Assembly (NCBI GenBank): GCA_029964075.1
Contig: CM057135.1
Span: 5,565,001 to 5,629,000, forward strand
Source: Patiria pectinifera
Lineage: Eukaryota; Echinodermata; Asteroidea; Valvatida; Asterinidae
Reading direction: 5' to 3'
Length of the DNA stretch: 64,000 bases
A program made the translations under genes and the position numbers. This document shows positions 18,434 to 29,224 of the stretch, one piece after another (positions within the stretch are counted from its first letter, which is position 1; each line of letters begins with the position of its first letter). A model generated the notes under the pieces. That model was not told the DNA's origin and searched no databases. It saw only the letters and a list, made by a program, of their open reading frames with translations.

Positions 18434-20610
18434 CTACACGGAGTGAAAAGGAAAAGGAAAAAACAAACAGCTTCAAAATCAGCAAATCAGCTTGTACATG
18501 TATACACATGCCTCCAGCATCAGCAGAATGAGAAAACCTATGTTTCATGTACATGTACATGTTATTTATACAGTGTAGACACAAGAACTAAACATGGCGT
18601 GAATATGACTAATTAATTTGATTTAGCAAAATGGTAGCTACGAAATTTTCATATTCATTTTCTTTTTTTGAAACTGGGTAGTGGAGTATTGTTTTTTTCC
18701 AATGTGAAATTTCAAGAAGCATGTTATTCTCATGTGAACTTAAGAATTCAAAATGTTTGCTCGCTTATTGGGGTTTGCGTCTTGCCCTCTACCACCGTAT
18801 TGTTGTCTGTACTGCAGATAAGCAGTATCCAGGACCCATCTATCTAGACAGACTGTCTGAAATCCTGGATGATGGATGATGCAGTCGATTGCAGCATCAA
18901 ATGTTTCCATCATGTGATGAAAAGCATCGATGGCTTTGCAACACTGGCATTCCACGACAGTCAACATGGCTTGGCACTCCCCACAAGAACACCTAGGCAA
19001 ATTGAATTATGCAGTAAAATAAATCAACACTTGCAATAAACAATTTCACTCACTTACTTGAACTCAAAATTGTCTTCTCAAAAACCTTTAAAATAACTAA
19101 GAACTTCTTTTTCCCATTATGACACATCCATTGTTTTAGTTATCATGTTTGTAGTTATCATTACCGCAGATATGTGGAAAATTTTTTGGAAATAGGCCTC
19201 GACTAGCCCCATAAATGTGGCCTATTTACTGGACTGCCTCCGTAAACATAGGCCACACATCCACATGTACAACAAACGTGTCGACGGAGCCAAATTTTGA
19301 TTTCAAATTAGGTTTTGCCCTTCACCGACGTTTTAAACACTGTATACTCAGTGTTTGATTTTCACATTTAGGCTTACTTTGTAAGTTTTTTTTTGCTCTA
19401 GAAGCATTCTCACCCTCTATATAGGCTTATCAGAAAGTGCTGCCTTTTTCAGATATCCATTTTTCGTGAAATTTCCAGATTCATTTTTACACGTTTTCGT
19501 ATCAAAATTTCAACATGAAATTTCACAAAAATTAGACATCTGAAAAAGGCAGCACTTTCTGATTAGCCTATATATATTTTTCGTGAAATTTCCAGATTCA
19601 TTTTTACACGTTTTCGTATCAAAATTTCAACATGAAATTTCACAAAAATTAGACATCTGAAAAAGGCAGCACTTTCTGATTAGCCTATATAGAGGGTGAG
19701 AATGCTTCTAAAGCAAAAAAAAACCTACAAAGTAAGCCTAAATGTGAAAATCAAAATTTGGCTCCGTCGACACGTTTTTGTACATGTGGATGTGTGGCCT
19801 ATGTTTACGGAGGCAGTCCAGTAAATAGGCCACATTTTGGGGCTAGGCCTCGACCTACTCTGTATGTAATCCTTATGAATCTAGTAAAGTGTAGTTTGGG
19901 ACACCCCACAAGGTTTAAATTGGAAAATGCATTGCAAATGACACTCAATGAATTTTGTAGTCCTAGGCATTAAAAATTTTTTTTATTAGAACATAGTTAT
20001 TAACATAAAAAAAATCAACTGCTTACATTTATTTCTGCATGTTACAGTTTATGTTGCAAGTTTCAGACAGCAGTTCATGATGTTAAGCCCATTGAGCCCA
20101 TTGTGTAATATTACAAGAACCGTTTAATTATTATCATTATTATTAACTCAATTTCCTTTGTTTTATGGAGCGGTGTCTAGGACTACTACTATACTAGTAC
20201 TAGTCTACCATGACTAGGTCCCAACTCTATTGTCCGATTGTTCAATTTTCTGATAATAAATAAAGAGTAACTGTCCCCGAAAAAATAGTATGAACATTGA
20301 TTCTCAGTCTGTTCCTTGCTTTATGGTCTCACCATTCAGTGTTTCCAAGGCGTCCCTCAGGATCTTCGTTGGACTCGGAACTTGATTCACTTCCATCATC
20401 ATCATGCCGGTCATCGCCCCTTTCCAATTCGGGCTCAAACATGTAAGGTTGAGCGCCTAGTGGAACCCCCTCTTCATCCCCGATCGAGTCAGTCTGTGAA
20501 TCATCAGAACTCTGATTAGAATCTGATGAATCTGTAGAATTTTCATCAGATTCTGTATCGAACAACGAGGAAGAGTCTTCAGAACTTTCTCGGTCACGAA
20601 GGTCGTCCAT
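18277..20610 (-). CDS. P2X7 C-terminal (ballast) domain protein, three exons
   Basis: Minus-strand exons 20610-20333, 18992-18786 and 18433-18277 join in phase to a 213-codon product with an ATG in good context (AAACATGG) and a TAG stop. The N-terminal 93 residues are acidic and Ser-rich, ending near QPYMFEPELERG. The rest matches the intracellular domain of the P2X7 purinoceptor: WCSCGECQAM, CQCCKAID, HHPGFQTVCLDRWVL, YLQYRQQYGG, YRHTAYRQLTRWCWG, then RRIRETFPSEDG and a YIGF end. In P2X7 this domain binds zinc and a guanine nucleotide. Here there are no channel or membrane segments, so it is a soluble stand-alone version, a type common in invertebrates; its function is unknown. Intron 1 is GT-AG and holds a foldback element; intron 2 appears to be GC-AG. 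Confidence 0.8.
18786..18992 (-). CDS. Exon 2 of P2X7 C-domain gene
   Basis: Acceptor TTGCCTAG. The exon carries the Cys cluster (CSCGECQAM, ECQCCKA) and HHPGFQTVCLDRWVL. No GT donor keeps the frame. GGTAGAGG/GCAAGA gives GGRG/KYRHT in phase, so a GC donor is the best reading. Confidence 0.75.
19204..19845. mobile_element. Foldback MITE, TAGCCCC family, copy 1
   Basis: A palindromic element with ends TAGCCCC and GGGGCTA, flanked by GGCCTCGAC (19195-19203 and 19846-19854), a perfect 9-bp target duplication. It is longer than its relatives because the loop region (CACGAAAAATGG... side) is duplicated and a short unrelated segment interrupts the left arm. It sits in intron 1 of the P2X7 C-domain gene. 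Confidence 0.85.
20333..20610 (-). CDS. Exon 1 of P2X7 C-domain gene
   Basis: The ATG is at 20610-20608. The exon encodes an acidic stretch with DSSDSNQSSDDSQTD and then PYMFEPE, and ends CTGAATG/GTGAGA. The two-base overhang TG plus G of exon 2 makes the Trp of WCSCGEC, which confirms the junction. Confidence 0.8.
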
Positions 20611-21150
20611 GTTTCATTCAACCACAAGTACAGTACGTACCCGTACACGTGTTTACGTGCATACGGCCGGCTGATGCCACGTGCGCGGCGCGGCCGTGCC
20701 GTGTGCGAATCCGTCTCGTACCTAGACGCCTTGTACGGGTCCCGACTATTGAGAAGTTTTCTCTGCCTTTGCTTACGTCATGAACAGCGCCCTCATTTGG
20801 AGTTGCCGCGAAATTCGAAAAGGGGGAGGGATCAATTTTGGACGGCAAATTACCAAAGTAAACGTACAACAGAACCAGTTCTGTTTTTAATTCACATTTA
20901 ATACACATCAATGAATGGATAAATAAAATAAAATACGTTATGAAAATCTTAGGCTGCATGGTTCCTTTAAATTGTGAATTTGTAATGCAGGTATTATTTT
21001 AAAAAGGAAATTTTCCAGCTTGTAGTTTTAAACATCTTATCTTTTGTTAATATCTTTGGCATTGAAACTATATTTGTTGGTGTGCTACAATGTAGTTATT
21101 TGAGCATATGGAAGTGTATTCATTGATTTTAAAATGACACTACTAGTGCA
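20611..21150 (-). promoter_or_regulatory. Likely promoter region of P2X7 C-domain gene
   Basis: Just upstream of the ATG, 20640-20765 is the most GC- and CpG-rich stretch nearby (CACGTGCGCGGCGCGGCCGT). It has no TATA box that I can assign. It looks like a short CpG-type promoter. The rest to 21150 is AT-rich without features. Confidence 0.35.
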
Positions 21151-21151
21151 T

Positions 21152-21515
21152 CAGGCCAAAAAAAAAAAATAAGTCGGTCTCTGGTCAGCGCGCGCGTCGA
21201 TTTTAAGCATGCGCGTCGATCTTTTTTTTTTCCAAAATGTTCCGCGGTAGCTCCTACAGCGCCCTCTATTTCCGCACCTCATTTTGTTTTACCAAAGAGC
21301 ACCAAGGAATGGGAAATTGCACCAAGGCAAATGATCGAAAGCACCAAGGCAAATTATGGAGGCCACCAATGTACATGAGGACACCAAAAAAGCAAATTAG
21401 TACCCACCTTGTCTGTACAATCCAAGCTGAAGAAAAAAAGGAAATAAAAAAGCCGCGTGGCCGCGTCAATTCCGGAACTTTGGTCTGACCAGAGACCGAC
21501 TATTTTTTTTTTGCC
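21152..21515. mobile_element. MITE with AGGCCAAAA ends, copy 1
   Basis: The left end is AGGCCAAAAAAAAAAAATAA then GTCGGTCTCTGGTC. The right end is GACCAGAGACCGAC then a T-tract and GCCT, its reverse complement. GC-rich subterminal sequence (GCGCGCGCGTCG) follows each end. I found no clear target duplication. Confidence 0.7.
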
Positions 21516-22540
21516 TAATACCTGCAGAGAGAGACCTGTATGTAGTATAAGGCCAAAATCACATTAATACATGTATTCTTACAACTAAAGAAAAATGAGA
21601 TGGAGTTTTAGATATGAATTCCAAAAAAATAAACTTCTAATAAAAGTTGAATTTTGAAAAAAGAAGTATGTATCATGGAACTTTTACTTAAAAGAGAGTA
21701 CAATAACAAGTGAATTATGGAGGTTGATGACAACTGTAAATAATAAATAAGTAGGCATTAAAGACAAGAATGACACACAGAAACAAGTATGGTAAATGAG
21801 ACAAGAATGCACTAGATATAGTGAAGTTATTGACCCATAACGTAAATAAAAATTATAAGTAAAATTACATTATTGAGGTAAGTGATCAATATGAGGTACA
21901 TGAACAACAGTAAACCATTACTAGACATACGTATACATAATAACGTTTAGTTTTAATAAAGTAGGTAATTCTAGCAGAGATTGCCATGCATACATTCAAA
22001 TACATGTAGTTCTTTCTCTGATACATGTACACAGAACATGATTAATAATGTCAGCCTGTTGATACCCACACTGTCAAGGTGAGTGCAACATTTTCAACAT
22101 TGTGTGATGATCTGATACTGAAACATGTTATAAAACATCTACACATACAATGCATTTTATTTTGTCATCGATGGAAAGATTGCGCTGATGTAACTGACCG
22201 ATTGAACGCCTGTATTGTGCTATAAAAAAACATTGCTGTTATTATCCGAGTTTAATGTCATGACGTAATAGTAACCATTAAATGTATTATTTTTAATATA
22301 TACTTGATGTATGTACAGTGTATGTGTAACCACACAAGTTCTTATTAAATGTCTCATCACCACACTTGCTGACTGAGAGGTGATCAAACAAGATGATGAA
22401 ATGTATTTCAGTAATGGATGTGTTGCGTCTGGACTCTTGTGTATGATACCGGCAGTTTCGACTAGATCAGTCACTATTACTCCTGTACATCTGTGTGTCT
22501 TATCATATAGTTAAGACCCAGCTCTATGGTCTCCTCACCA
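21516..22540. other. Gene-free AT-rich stretch
   Basis: No coding frame, repeat boundary or RNA gene that I can support. Confidence 0.4.
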
Positions 22541-22599
22541 GCAGGGATGCATTTCATCACCAAGTTGTGATGAACATACACTTCAGTTATTTGTGAACC

Positions 22600-22815
22600 G
22601 CAACACTCCCTGTTACACTCCCTACAACACTTGAGGGTGTATGTTGTCATCTGCGGGCTGTCAGCAATTCATTGTGGACAGTGATTTTGGACAAGATGGA
22701 GTGTGAACTGCAACACTGCTTGCCAGGCCTCCAACACTTGAGGGTGGGTGTTATCATCTGCGGGCTGTCAGCAATTCATTGTGGACAGTGACTTTGGGCA
22801 AGATGAAGCACTGTT
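22600..22815 (+). repeat. About 120-bp tandem duplication
   Basis: Two copies of a unit containing ACACTTGAGGGTG, then CATCTGCGGGCTGTCAGCAA, then TTCATTGTGGACAGTGA. They are diverged by a few per cent. Confidence 0.75.
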
Positions 22816-22923
22816 ATGAGTGTGTTTTATGCAAGTGTCATGAAAAGACTTGTGGACAGTAAGAGGTCATTAAGCATCACTACAAAACTCCAAGCTTGAT
22901 GTTTATATACAGGCTTTGTGGTC

Positions 22924-23067
22924 GGTGACTGCTCTATGTTCCGACACCCCTATGTTCCGACAACCTAGATTGTGTTACTCCCGGTAAGGGTTAGGGTTAG
23001 GGTTAGGGTTAGGAATAGGAATATGTGCAGTCGGAACATAGGGGTGTCGGAACATAGAGGTGTAACC
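22924..23067 (+). mobile_element. Telomere-cored MITE, copy 1
   Basis: The inverted ends contain CTATGTTCCGACACCCCTAT. The core holds four tandem TTAGGG units and ends AGGAATAGGAATAT. It is flanked by TTGTGGTC (22916-22923 and 23068-23075), an 8-bp target duplication. Confidence 0.85.
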
Positions 23068-23084
23068 TTGTGGTCATTCATGGA

Positions 23085-23190
23085 GAATGGCCAATCCATT
23101 GTGGACTCTTTGAGCATAATGAGACACTGTTACTGAGAAAGGCCAATCCATTGTGGACTCTTTGGGCATAATGGGACACTGTTACTGCTG
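23085..23190 (+). repeat. About 57-bp tandem duplication
   Basis: Two copies of GGCCAATCCATTGTGGACTC followed by TTTG(A/G)GCATAATG and GACACTGTTACTG. Confidence 0.8.
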
Positions 23191-23199
23191 CATGTACAT

Positions 23200-23880
23200 C
23201 ATCACCACCATCGGTCCGTCTAATCACCGGATGCTGTACAAGAATTAGTGAACTTTTTACATTTCACTAACGGAGTGTCACCCTGACCATCTTTGCTGGG
23301 AGAATGAATGTCAACTGTATGGTGTCTTGACAGTTTGGCCATGGTGGAAGCATGTTACTACTTTCATACTAAGTAAGGGACATGACCAGCATTTCTGTTA
23401 AAAAAGAACAAAGACCATCATGCTCTTAAAAGTTCTGGGTACTATCAATAATTTAGCACAGAAGTGCATGCCATTATTATCTGTGGAACGTTTGGTGATA
23501 ATCACACACATCTGTCTGAATTTATAAATAATCACAGCTAATGTTGACTATCACAAAGTTTAATTAAGTATGAAACATTGCAACAATGTGAAATGAGTAT
23601 AATTTTACAAGGCTGTGTATTGTACGGAAATGATAAGCAGGTGATCTTATATTACTACATGAAGAACAACATTACATTTTCATAGGAACATTTCCACTTA
23701 TTGCATAGCAAGCGAACTTTTAGTAAAAACAAATAGAATTAATAATGATTGAGTTCTTTGCTTTATTGTTTATATGCATTAGTGGAATCTGGTGTTCATG
23801 CAGATGGGCGATAGAGACATGCACTTCATTGTTAGAAGCCAGATACTAATTTGTAGCTGAAGTAGTAAGTATTTGTTAAT
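23200..23880. other. Gene-free stretch
   Basis: AT-rich, with no feature that I can support. Confidence 0.4.
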
Positions 23881-23881
23881 T

Positions 23882-24444
23882 AGACCAAAAAAAACCCTTC
23901 TGCTTCCGATTACATGCCTTTTATAAATAGGGACGGTCGGTCGGTCGGAATTGTTGTTGTTTTTTGCCATTTTTTTATGCAGATTGAATGGGGTGTTTAA
24001 TTATATCCTAATTATTAGCCCGAACTATTTACATTGCACTACAAAGCTATACAAAAAATGGTCACAAAAAGTGAATAAAACCTACCTTAATTATTGTCAC
24101 TATATTTACCTTTGTTAATTCTTTGAAAATTAATGAAAATTTAGGTCGTGCGCACCATATGCACGACGCTAGTCAAGACGGGAGATTGGCCAAAACTATG
24201 AAATGTAAGTAAGAAAACAAATAAATACAAGCATTGTTGATGCAAAAGGGTTGTTGAGAGGTATTTTGTGAAGACAGAAAAGACAACATTTTTTTTATAT
24301 TTATTCAATCATTAATTTTTTAATTTGTTTTTTTTTGGAGGGGGGGGGGGGAATAGCTGATAACAATTTTAGGGTTGCAGCCTAAAAATAGGGTCGGTTG
24401 GGTAACCGGAAGCAGAGGTACTTTTTTTTTGGCCTTATGAATAT
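23882..24444. mobile_element. MITE with AGGCCAAAA ends, copy 2 (diverged)
   Basis: The left end AGACCAAAAAAAACCCTTCT then GCTTCCGATTAC matches, inverted, the right end GTAACCGGAAGCAGAGGTAC, a T-tract and GGCCT. Internal GGTCGGTCGGTCGG near the left end answers GGGTCGGTTGGGTA near the right. The core has poly-G and poly-T runs and no gene. Confidence 0.6.
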
Positions 24445-24979
24445 TTATATGCATTACATTGTATCCTCTGAAACGGTGTTGTAGTCAAGTCTATCACAAG
24501 TCCTGTGTTCTAAATTAAAGTCACTGCCTATATTGTATGTAAATGAACAGTTACAAAGTCATTACTTAATCATTGTTCATCCCTGACTTTTGACTGGACT
24601 TGTGACTACATTTGTAACCGTGCATAATTGGATTTTTGTCCTCACTAATATATTTTCATAAACACTTTTAGATGTATTTATAAAAATATGTCGGTGAACG
24701 GCTAAACCCAAATTTGAATTTACATCACCTCGACGCAAGTTTCATGTGATGAATAGACTGCAGTTAGCAAAGAACTTTTCAGTGAACTTGTGATGGACTG
24801 GACTTCAACATATTGTTCTGAATATTTGGTTTACCAACAAAAGGCAAGTTTGTAAGGTACATCAATGACGCTGTCATCCAACTTCCGCACCAAATAAAAT
24901 GCACAACATTTATTTTTCATACCAATCTTCTCTTTCATGTTTTTTTTCTCAGTGTAAAATCCCATTGCAATCATCGATG

Positions 24980-25250
24980 TGCTGTTATGACCTGCCATCA
25001 AGTGCGATGTGGATGACCTCCAGTCATCTGTCAACAACGCCATGCTTAATGCTGTTTGTGTTCTACATTTGGTGTTTGCTTGAAGAGTAATGAACAGATT
25101 CTAGTGTTCCAATACCGATATGACCTGCCATCAAGTGTGATGTGGATGACATCTAGTCATCCACCAGCAGTCCCATGCCCAATGCTGTTTGTGTTCTACA
25201 TTGGTGTTTGCTTGGAGAGTAATGAAGATACTTTAGTGTTCCAATAATGA
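24980..25250 (+). repeat. About 136-bp tandem duplication
   Basis: Two copies containing TATGACCTGCCATCAAGTG, GATGTGGATGAC and AATGCTGTTTGTGTTCTACA, diverged by roughly a tenth. Confidence 0.8.
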
Positions 25251-25636
25251 TTACTAACTAATACCAACTTGGTTTATTATATTTAATAAACAACAATGCA
25301 TAGGTTAAGGAACAAATGTCAGAAGTGTCAAACGAATAAAGATTCCAAGTTATACTTCAAAGATTTGACCAGGATCTATCTTATAGCTCTCTCTCAAATG
25401 ACATCATTTCCTACAGACCAGCCACATGCATCAACATTTTGACCGTCATGAGCATGGGTTGCGTCGTATTTCGCACACATTTTGATCAACAAGTGCTGTA
25501 TTTGAAACATTTTCAACAATGCGCAATGCGTGCTCTGGTGCGTAAAATATGCAGATGCAGTTCTCCAACAGAGATGGCCGTCTTTGAGAGAGACCTATTA
25601 TGCTTGTTCAAAAGCAAACTTTTGGTTGTACAAGAC

Positions 25637-25786
25637 GGTTACACCTCTATGTTCCGACACTCCTATGTTCCGACTGCACATATTCCTATTCCTATTCCTA
25701 ACCCTTACCCTAACCCTAACCCTAACCGGGAGTAACACAATCTAGGTTGTCGGAACATGGGGGTGTCGGAACATAGAGCAGTCACC
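25637..25786 (-). mobile_element. Telomere-cored MITE, copy 2 (inverted relative to copy 1)
   Basis: It begins GGTTACACCTCTATGTTCCG and ends CATAGAGCAGTCACC. The core carries CCCTAA units. The flanks GTACAAGAC and GAACAAGAC form a 9-bp duplication with one mismatch. Confidence 0.85.
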
Positions 25787-26667
25787 GAACAAGACCACAG
25801 GTTGCACTTGCCAGCCTGCATAGCCCTGCATTAGTAAGCAGAAATGTGTCAGTTTGAGTGCTACTGTCAAACAAGCAATATTTTCTTTCCCGACAAGATT
25901 TGGAAGACAATCAAGCATACAGTACTTGGAGGTTATTTTATTCAAACTAGAATCACATATACTCATTTTAATTTGTGTTGATGCTTAGCCATAAACCATT
26001 GTTATAAACACTGGTGAAGTCAACCTTCTGTTTTGGCATTGCAGAAAATGAAATCAAAATGTGAAGTCATGTAAATAGTTTGTGGATATCTTTCTACAAT
26101 CATATTGAATACTCAGCTTTTCACTTTATGCTTGATAAACAGTGACTTACAAAACTTGTAGGCAGTACGCAATAATAACTGTGTTAAAAACAAAAAAACA
26201 TTGACTTAAATGTTCATTTTTATTTTTCACAAAGATTTGTTTTTAAATAACACAAAAACATATCAAGTACAATTTTCTAATGTAGTCTCTACCAATTAAT
26301 TATGTACATGTAATATGGAACTTTCACATATGCATGAATTGAAACGTGAGGACTTCAGCTTTACTGCAGCACAATGCATGCACCCTTCACAAATACATTG
26401 TACATGCATATGAGTATCTCAAAGTTGAAACTATATCTGGGCTTGTTTCTATCTGTAATAAAAATTATTGTCATTTCCATGACAAATATGTTAATTTTAA
26501 GATGCCTTTCTAATTGTGTAACTACAATTTCTATGGCCTATCTCATAACTTACTCATTTATCATTTAGCAAAACATGACAATTGATTGTATTTCTGGACT
26601 CTACCATGACAAATAAATGCCAATACTTCAACTGGAATCAGAATCTGTGTACACGTGGTTAATTTTG
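25787..26667. other. Gene-free stretch
   Basis: AT-rich; no supported feature. Confidence 0.4.
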
Positions 26668-27058
26668 TTTTGAGATGCACCTGTGAACAATCAGATACAT
26701 ACGTATCATTCATTCATTTATGTTATAGTCACTTAATGTTCGCAGTCTTCAGCAAAATAAGAATAAGTGTGGGGGAACAAAAGGAACCTTATCGTTTAAA
26801 CACATGTGATAACATTTGCAAATACACGATAACATAGTGGAGGGAGTTCCTAGTCTATCAGTGTTTTGAGATGCACCTGTGAACAATCAGATACATAAGT
26901 ATCATTTATTCATTATGTTATAGTCACTTAATGTTCGCAGTCTTCAGCAAAATAAGAATAAGTGTGGGCGGAACAAAAGGAACCTTATCGTTTAAACACC
27001 TGTGATAACATTTGCAAATACACGATAACATGATGGAGGGAGTTCCTAGTCTATCAGT
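26668..27058 (+). repeat. About 194-bp tandem duplication
   Basis: Two nearly identical copies. Each starts TTTTGAGATGCACCTGTGAA and ends GGAGGGAGTTCCTAGTCTAT. High identity implies a recent duplication. Confidence 0.9.
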
Positions 27059-27573
27059 GTCTGTGTGTTTAGTTTTTCAATTTATAAGAAATATTGCTGC
27101 AAATTTTAATACATATTGTATAGAGCGCAGTATTAGTTATACTGTTGGGCACTATATAGAGGGCAGAAGATCACCATTACCGGCCGTACACAACAAAAAT
27201 TAGCAACAGTAGAGGGCAGTAGATCACTTGCCCAGTGCCAACAGGGCGCACGCAAAGTCATCAGTACATGCAGTAGAGGGCGCTTGGCGGTCGGTCCGCG
27301 CCCTCACGACCACGTGCGTGTGTGGTGTATGGGAAGCAGGCGATGCCGAATCCGGTCAATGTATACACGCACACACTAGCGGTTCATGCTAGCTTTGGAT
27401 GAGTCGGCATTTTTTACTCACTCTGCCGCAACTTGCGCAAGGGTATTTTTTGCCGACGCCGCGTCAACTGTGTGAACAATTTGACAAGCTGGGAACTTGG
27501 CACTGTTGAGGCAGCGAATATTTTATTTACACAACTATCTAGGGGTATCCATTTTTCAGGCGACTTGAATCAC

Positions 27574-27624
27574 GGTTATAGGATTGTAGAGCGCCGCTAC
27601 GCGGCGCTCTACAATCCTGTAACC
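27574..27624. repeat. Near-perfect GC-rich hairpin
   Basis: Left arm AGGATTGTAGAGCGCCGC (27580-27597), loop TAC, right arm GCGGCGCTCTACAATCCT (27601-27618): 18 perfect pairs. GGTTA/TAACC extends it to 24 bp with one mismatch. Confidence 0.95.
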
Positions 27625-27702
27625 TTTCACCTACGCGCGCGCGCGTATACTCTCTCCACATGTGTGAAAGTATATAATTTATGAATTGCAGGGAAATTTC
27701 GA

Positions 27703-27777
27703 GCATCGCCGTTGCCTAGTGGTTAGGCATGTTGGCTAATGATCGGAGGTCTCGAGTTCGATTCCTCGCTCTGCTAA
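27703..27777 (+). ncRNA. tRNA-like sequence, possible SINE head or degenerate tRNA
   Basis: TTGCCTAGTGGTTAGGCATG resembles an A box and D arm, and GAGTTCGATTCCTC resembles a B box and T loop, at tRNA-like spacing. The T stem pairs poorly (C-C and A-C mismatches) and the acceptor stem is not convincing. An intact tRNA gene is therefore unlikely; a tRNA-derived repeat is the better reading. A T-run follows (GCTCTTTTTTT), as an RNA polymerase III terminator would. Confidence 0.4.
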
Positions 27778-28084
27778 CAAAGATTTTGCTCTTTTTTTCA
27801 ACAATTTTAAGTTGAATCTTAAAAACGTTATTTTTCAGTCGGATACTACTTGTATAGCAGCAATTTCCTTTTTCTTTTCCTGATCTGAGGCTCTGGAGGA
27901 TTTTTTTTAAAGGGAAATAAAGTCCGAAATCCTTACCAAGTTGAAAAATAGTAGCCTCCACTCAAGCCTGGTTATAAAAACCAAGCCCCATAGGAAAGCG
28001 CACAAAGTACCCCATTTAATGGGCAATTCAAGATTATATCTGTACGGGTTGATTTGATAACAATTTTTGCAAAAGAAAAGGTCT

Positions 28085-28905
28085 TTTCAACGGAACTTCC
28101 GCTCTGATGAGGTCATACGCATAAAACTTTGCACACGTCTTAAGTGGGTCAAGGTCATCATATACACCAATATTTAGGCGATTCCAACAAACTTTGCCAC
28201 AGACATCTTTTCAAAATACATTTTGGAAAATTTTCAACCTGTTGCTAGAGGGCGCTCGAAGATTGCATGACGTCATCAGTAGATGATTTGAAGAAAACTA
28301 TCGGCCAAGAGACTAACACCGTTGAAAGCAAGTTCATATCTATTACCACTTTCAAATAATAAGCCACTTCCGGTTTTGGCCTTTTTCAACCGGAAGCAAG
28401 GGTCACGTGATTGTACGCACACTAAATGAAATAAAGATTTCAACCTATTCTAACACTTGCCGGCAACAGAATGCTACGGACGCGTACGGTTGATTTCTTA
28501 TGCATTTTTAAATATTAAAATTGTCACAATTTAATTGCCTGTAAATAAACACCGGATGACGTCATCATAACGTCATCATTCCACAATGTTGTTTGAATTA
28601 GGGTCTTTGCTTGGACAAAGATTGGTGTAAATGAATTCCTGGCAAAAAGTCGAAAATGCCCTTTGAAAATCCACAATTTCTTTAAAATTTATGTGTACAA
28701 AGTCTATGTGAAAAATGAATTATTCATATATCCATAATAAATCAATTTATGACGTCATCATGACGTCACTCTTCGGGGCACATCTTCAGATAATGGTTAA
28801 TAACTATGCTGAGTTTAAAGTTGATCGGATTGAAAATAATTGCCAAAGTGGCTTGTAGAATAAAAACGTGTACAAAACCTATGGGAAAAGTGGGAAAAGA
28901 ATAAA
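28085..28905 (+). repeat. Interspersed repeat unit U, copy 2
   Basis: Same landmarks and order as the inverted copy at 9420-10245. Downstream lies the hairpin terminus ACTAGAACTATGTGGTTGT... ACAACCACAGAGCTGTTCCC (28907-28955). Confidence 0.8.
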
Positions 28906-29224
28906 CTAGAACTATGTGGTTGTGAGTGAACAACCACAGAGCTGTTCCCAACATGTTTTTGATTGTCTGTTGCACAGTACAAAATGATTCAATGATTTGT
29001 TCTAAACAAATTTTACTATTAAATTGAAATTATAATATAAATCGGTGATGGTCTTGTTCTTGACACATTTCCCGAAGAGAAGCTGGTTGGGTTCTGAAAA
29101 CTTAAAACTGAAAATATATTTTTGGGAACAGGTCTGTTTGTTCGAGATATAGACATATACGTAGAGATCTATGTCTGTTTGCAACAGAAGATAGGGCTTT
29201 TCCGCATTATGATTTGTCTTTATC

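Noticed and set aside
20618..20959. Minus-strand frame upstream of the P2X7 C-domain gene
   Set aside because: It spans the CpG-rich promoter region and is not in phase with exon 1. No family resemblance.
22985..23025. True interstitial telomere or chromosome end
   Set aside because: The TTAGGG units are inside a 144-bp element with inverted ends and target duplications, and the same element recurs twice.
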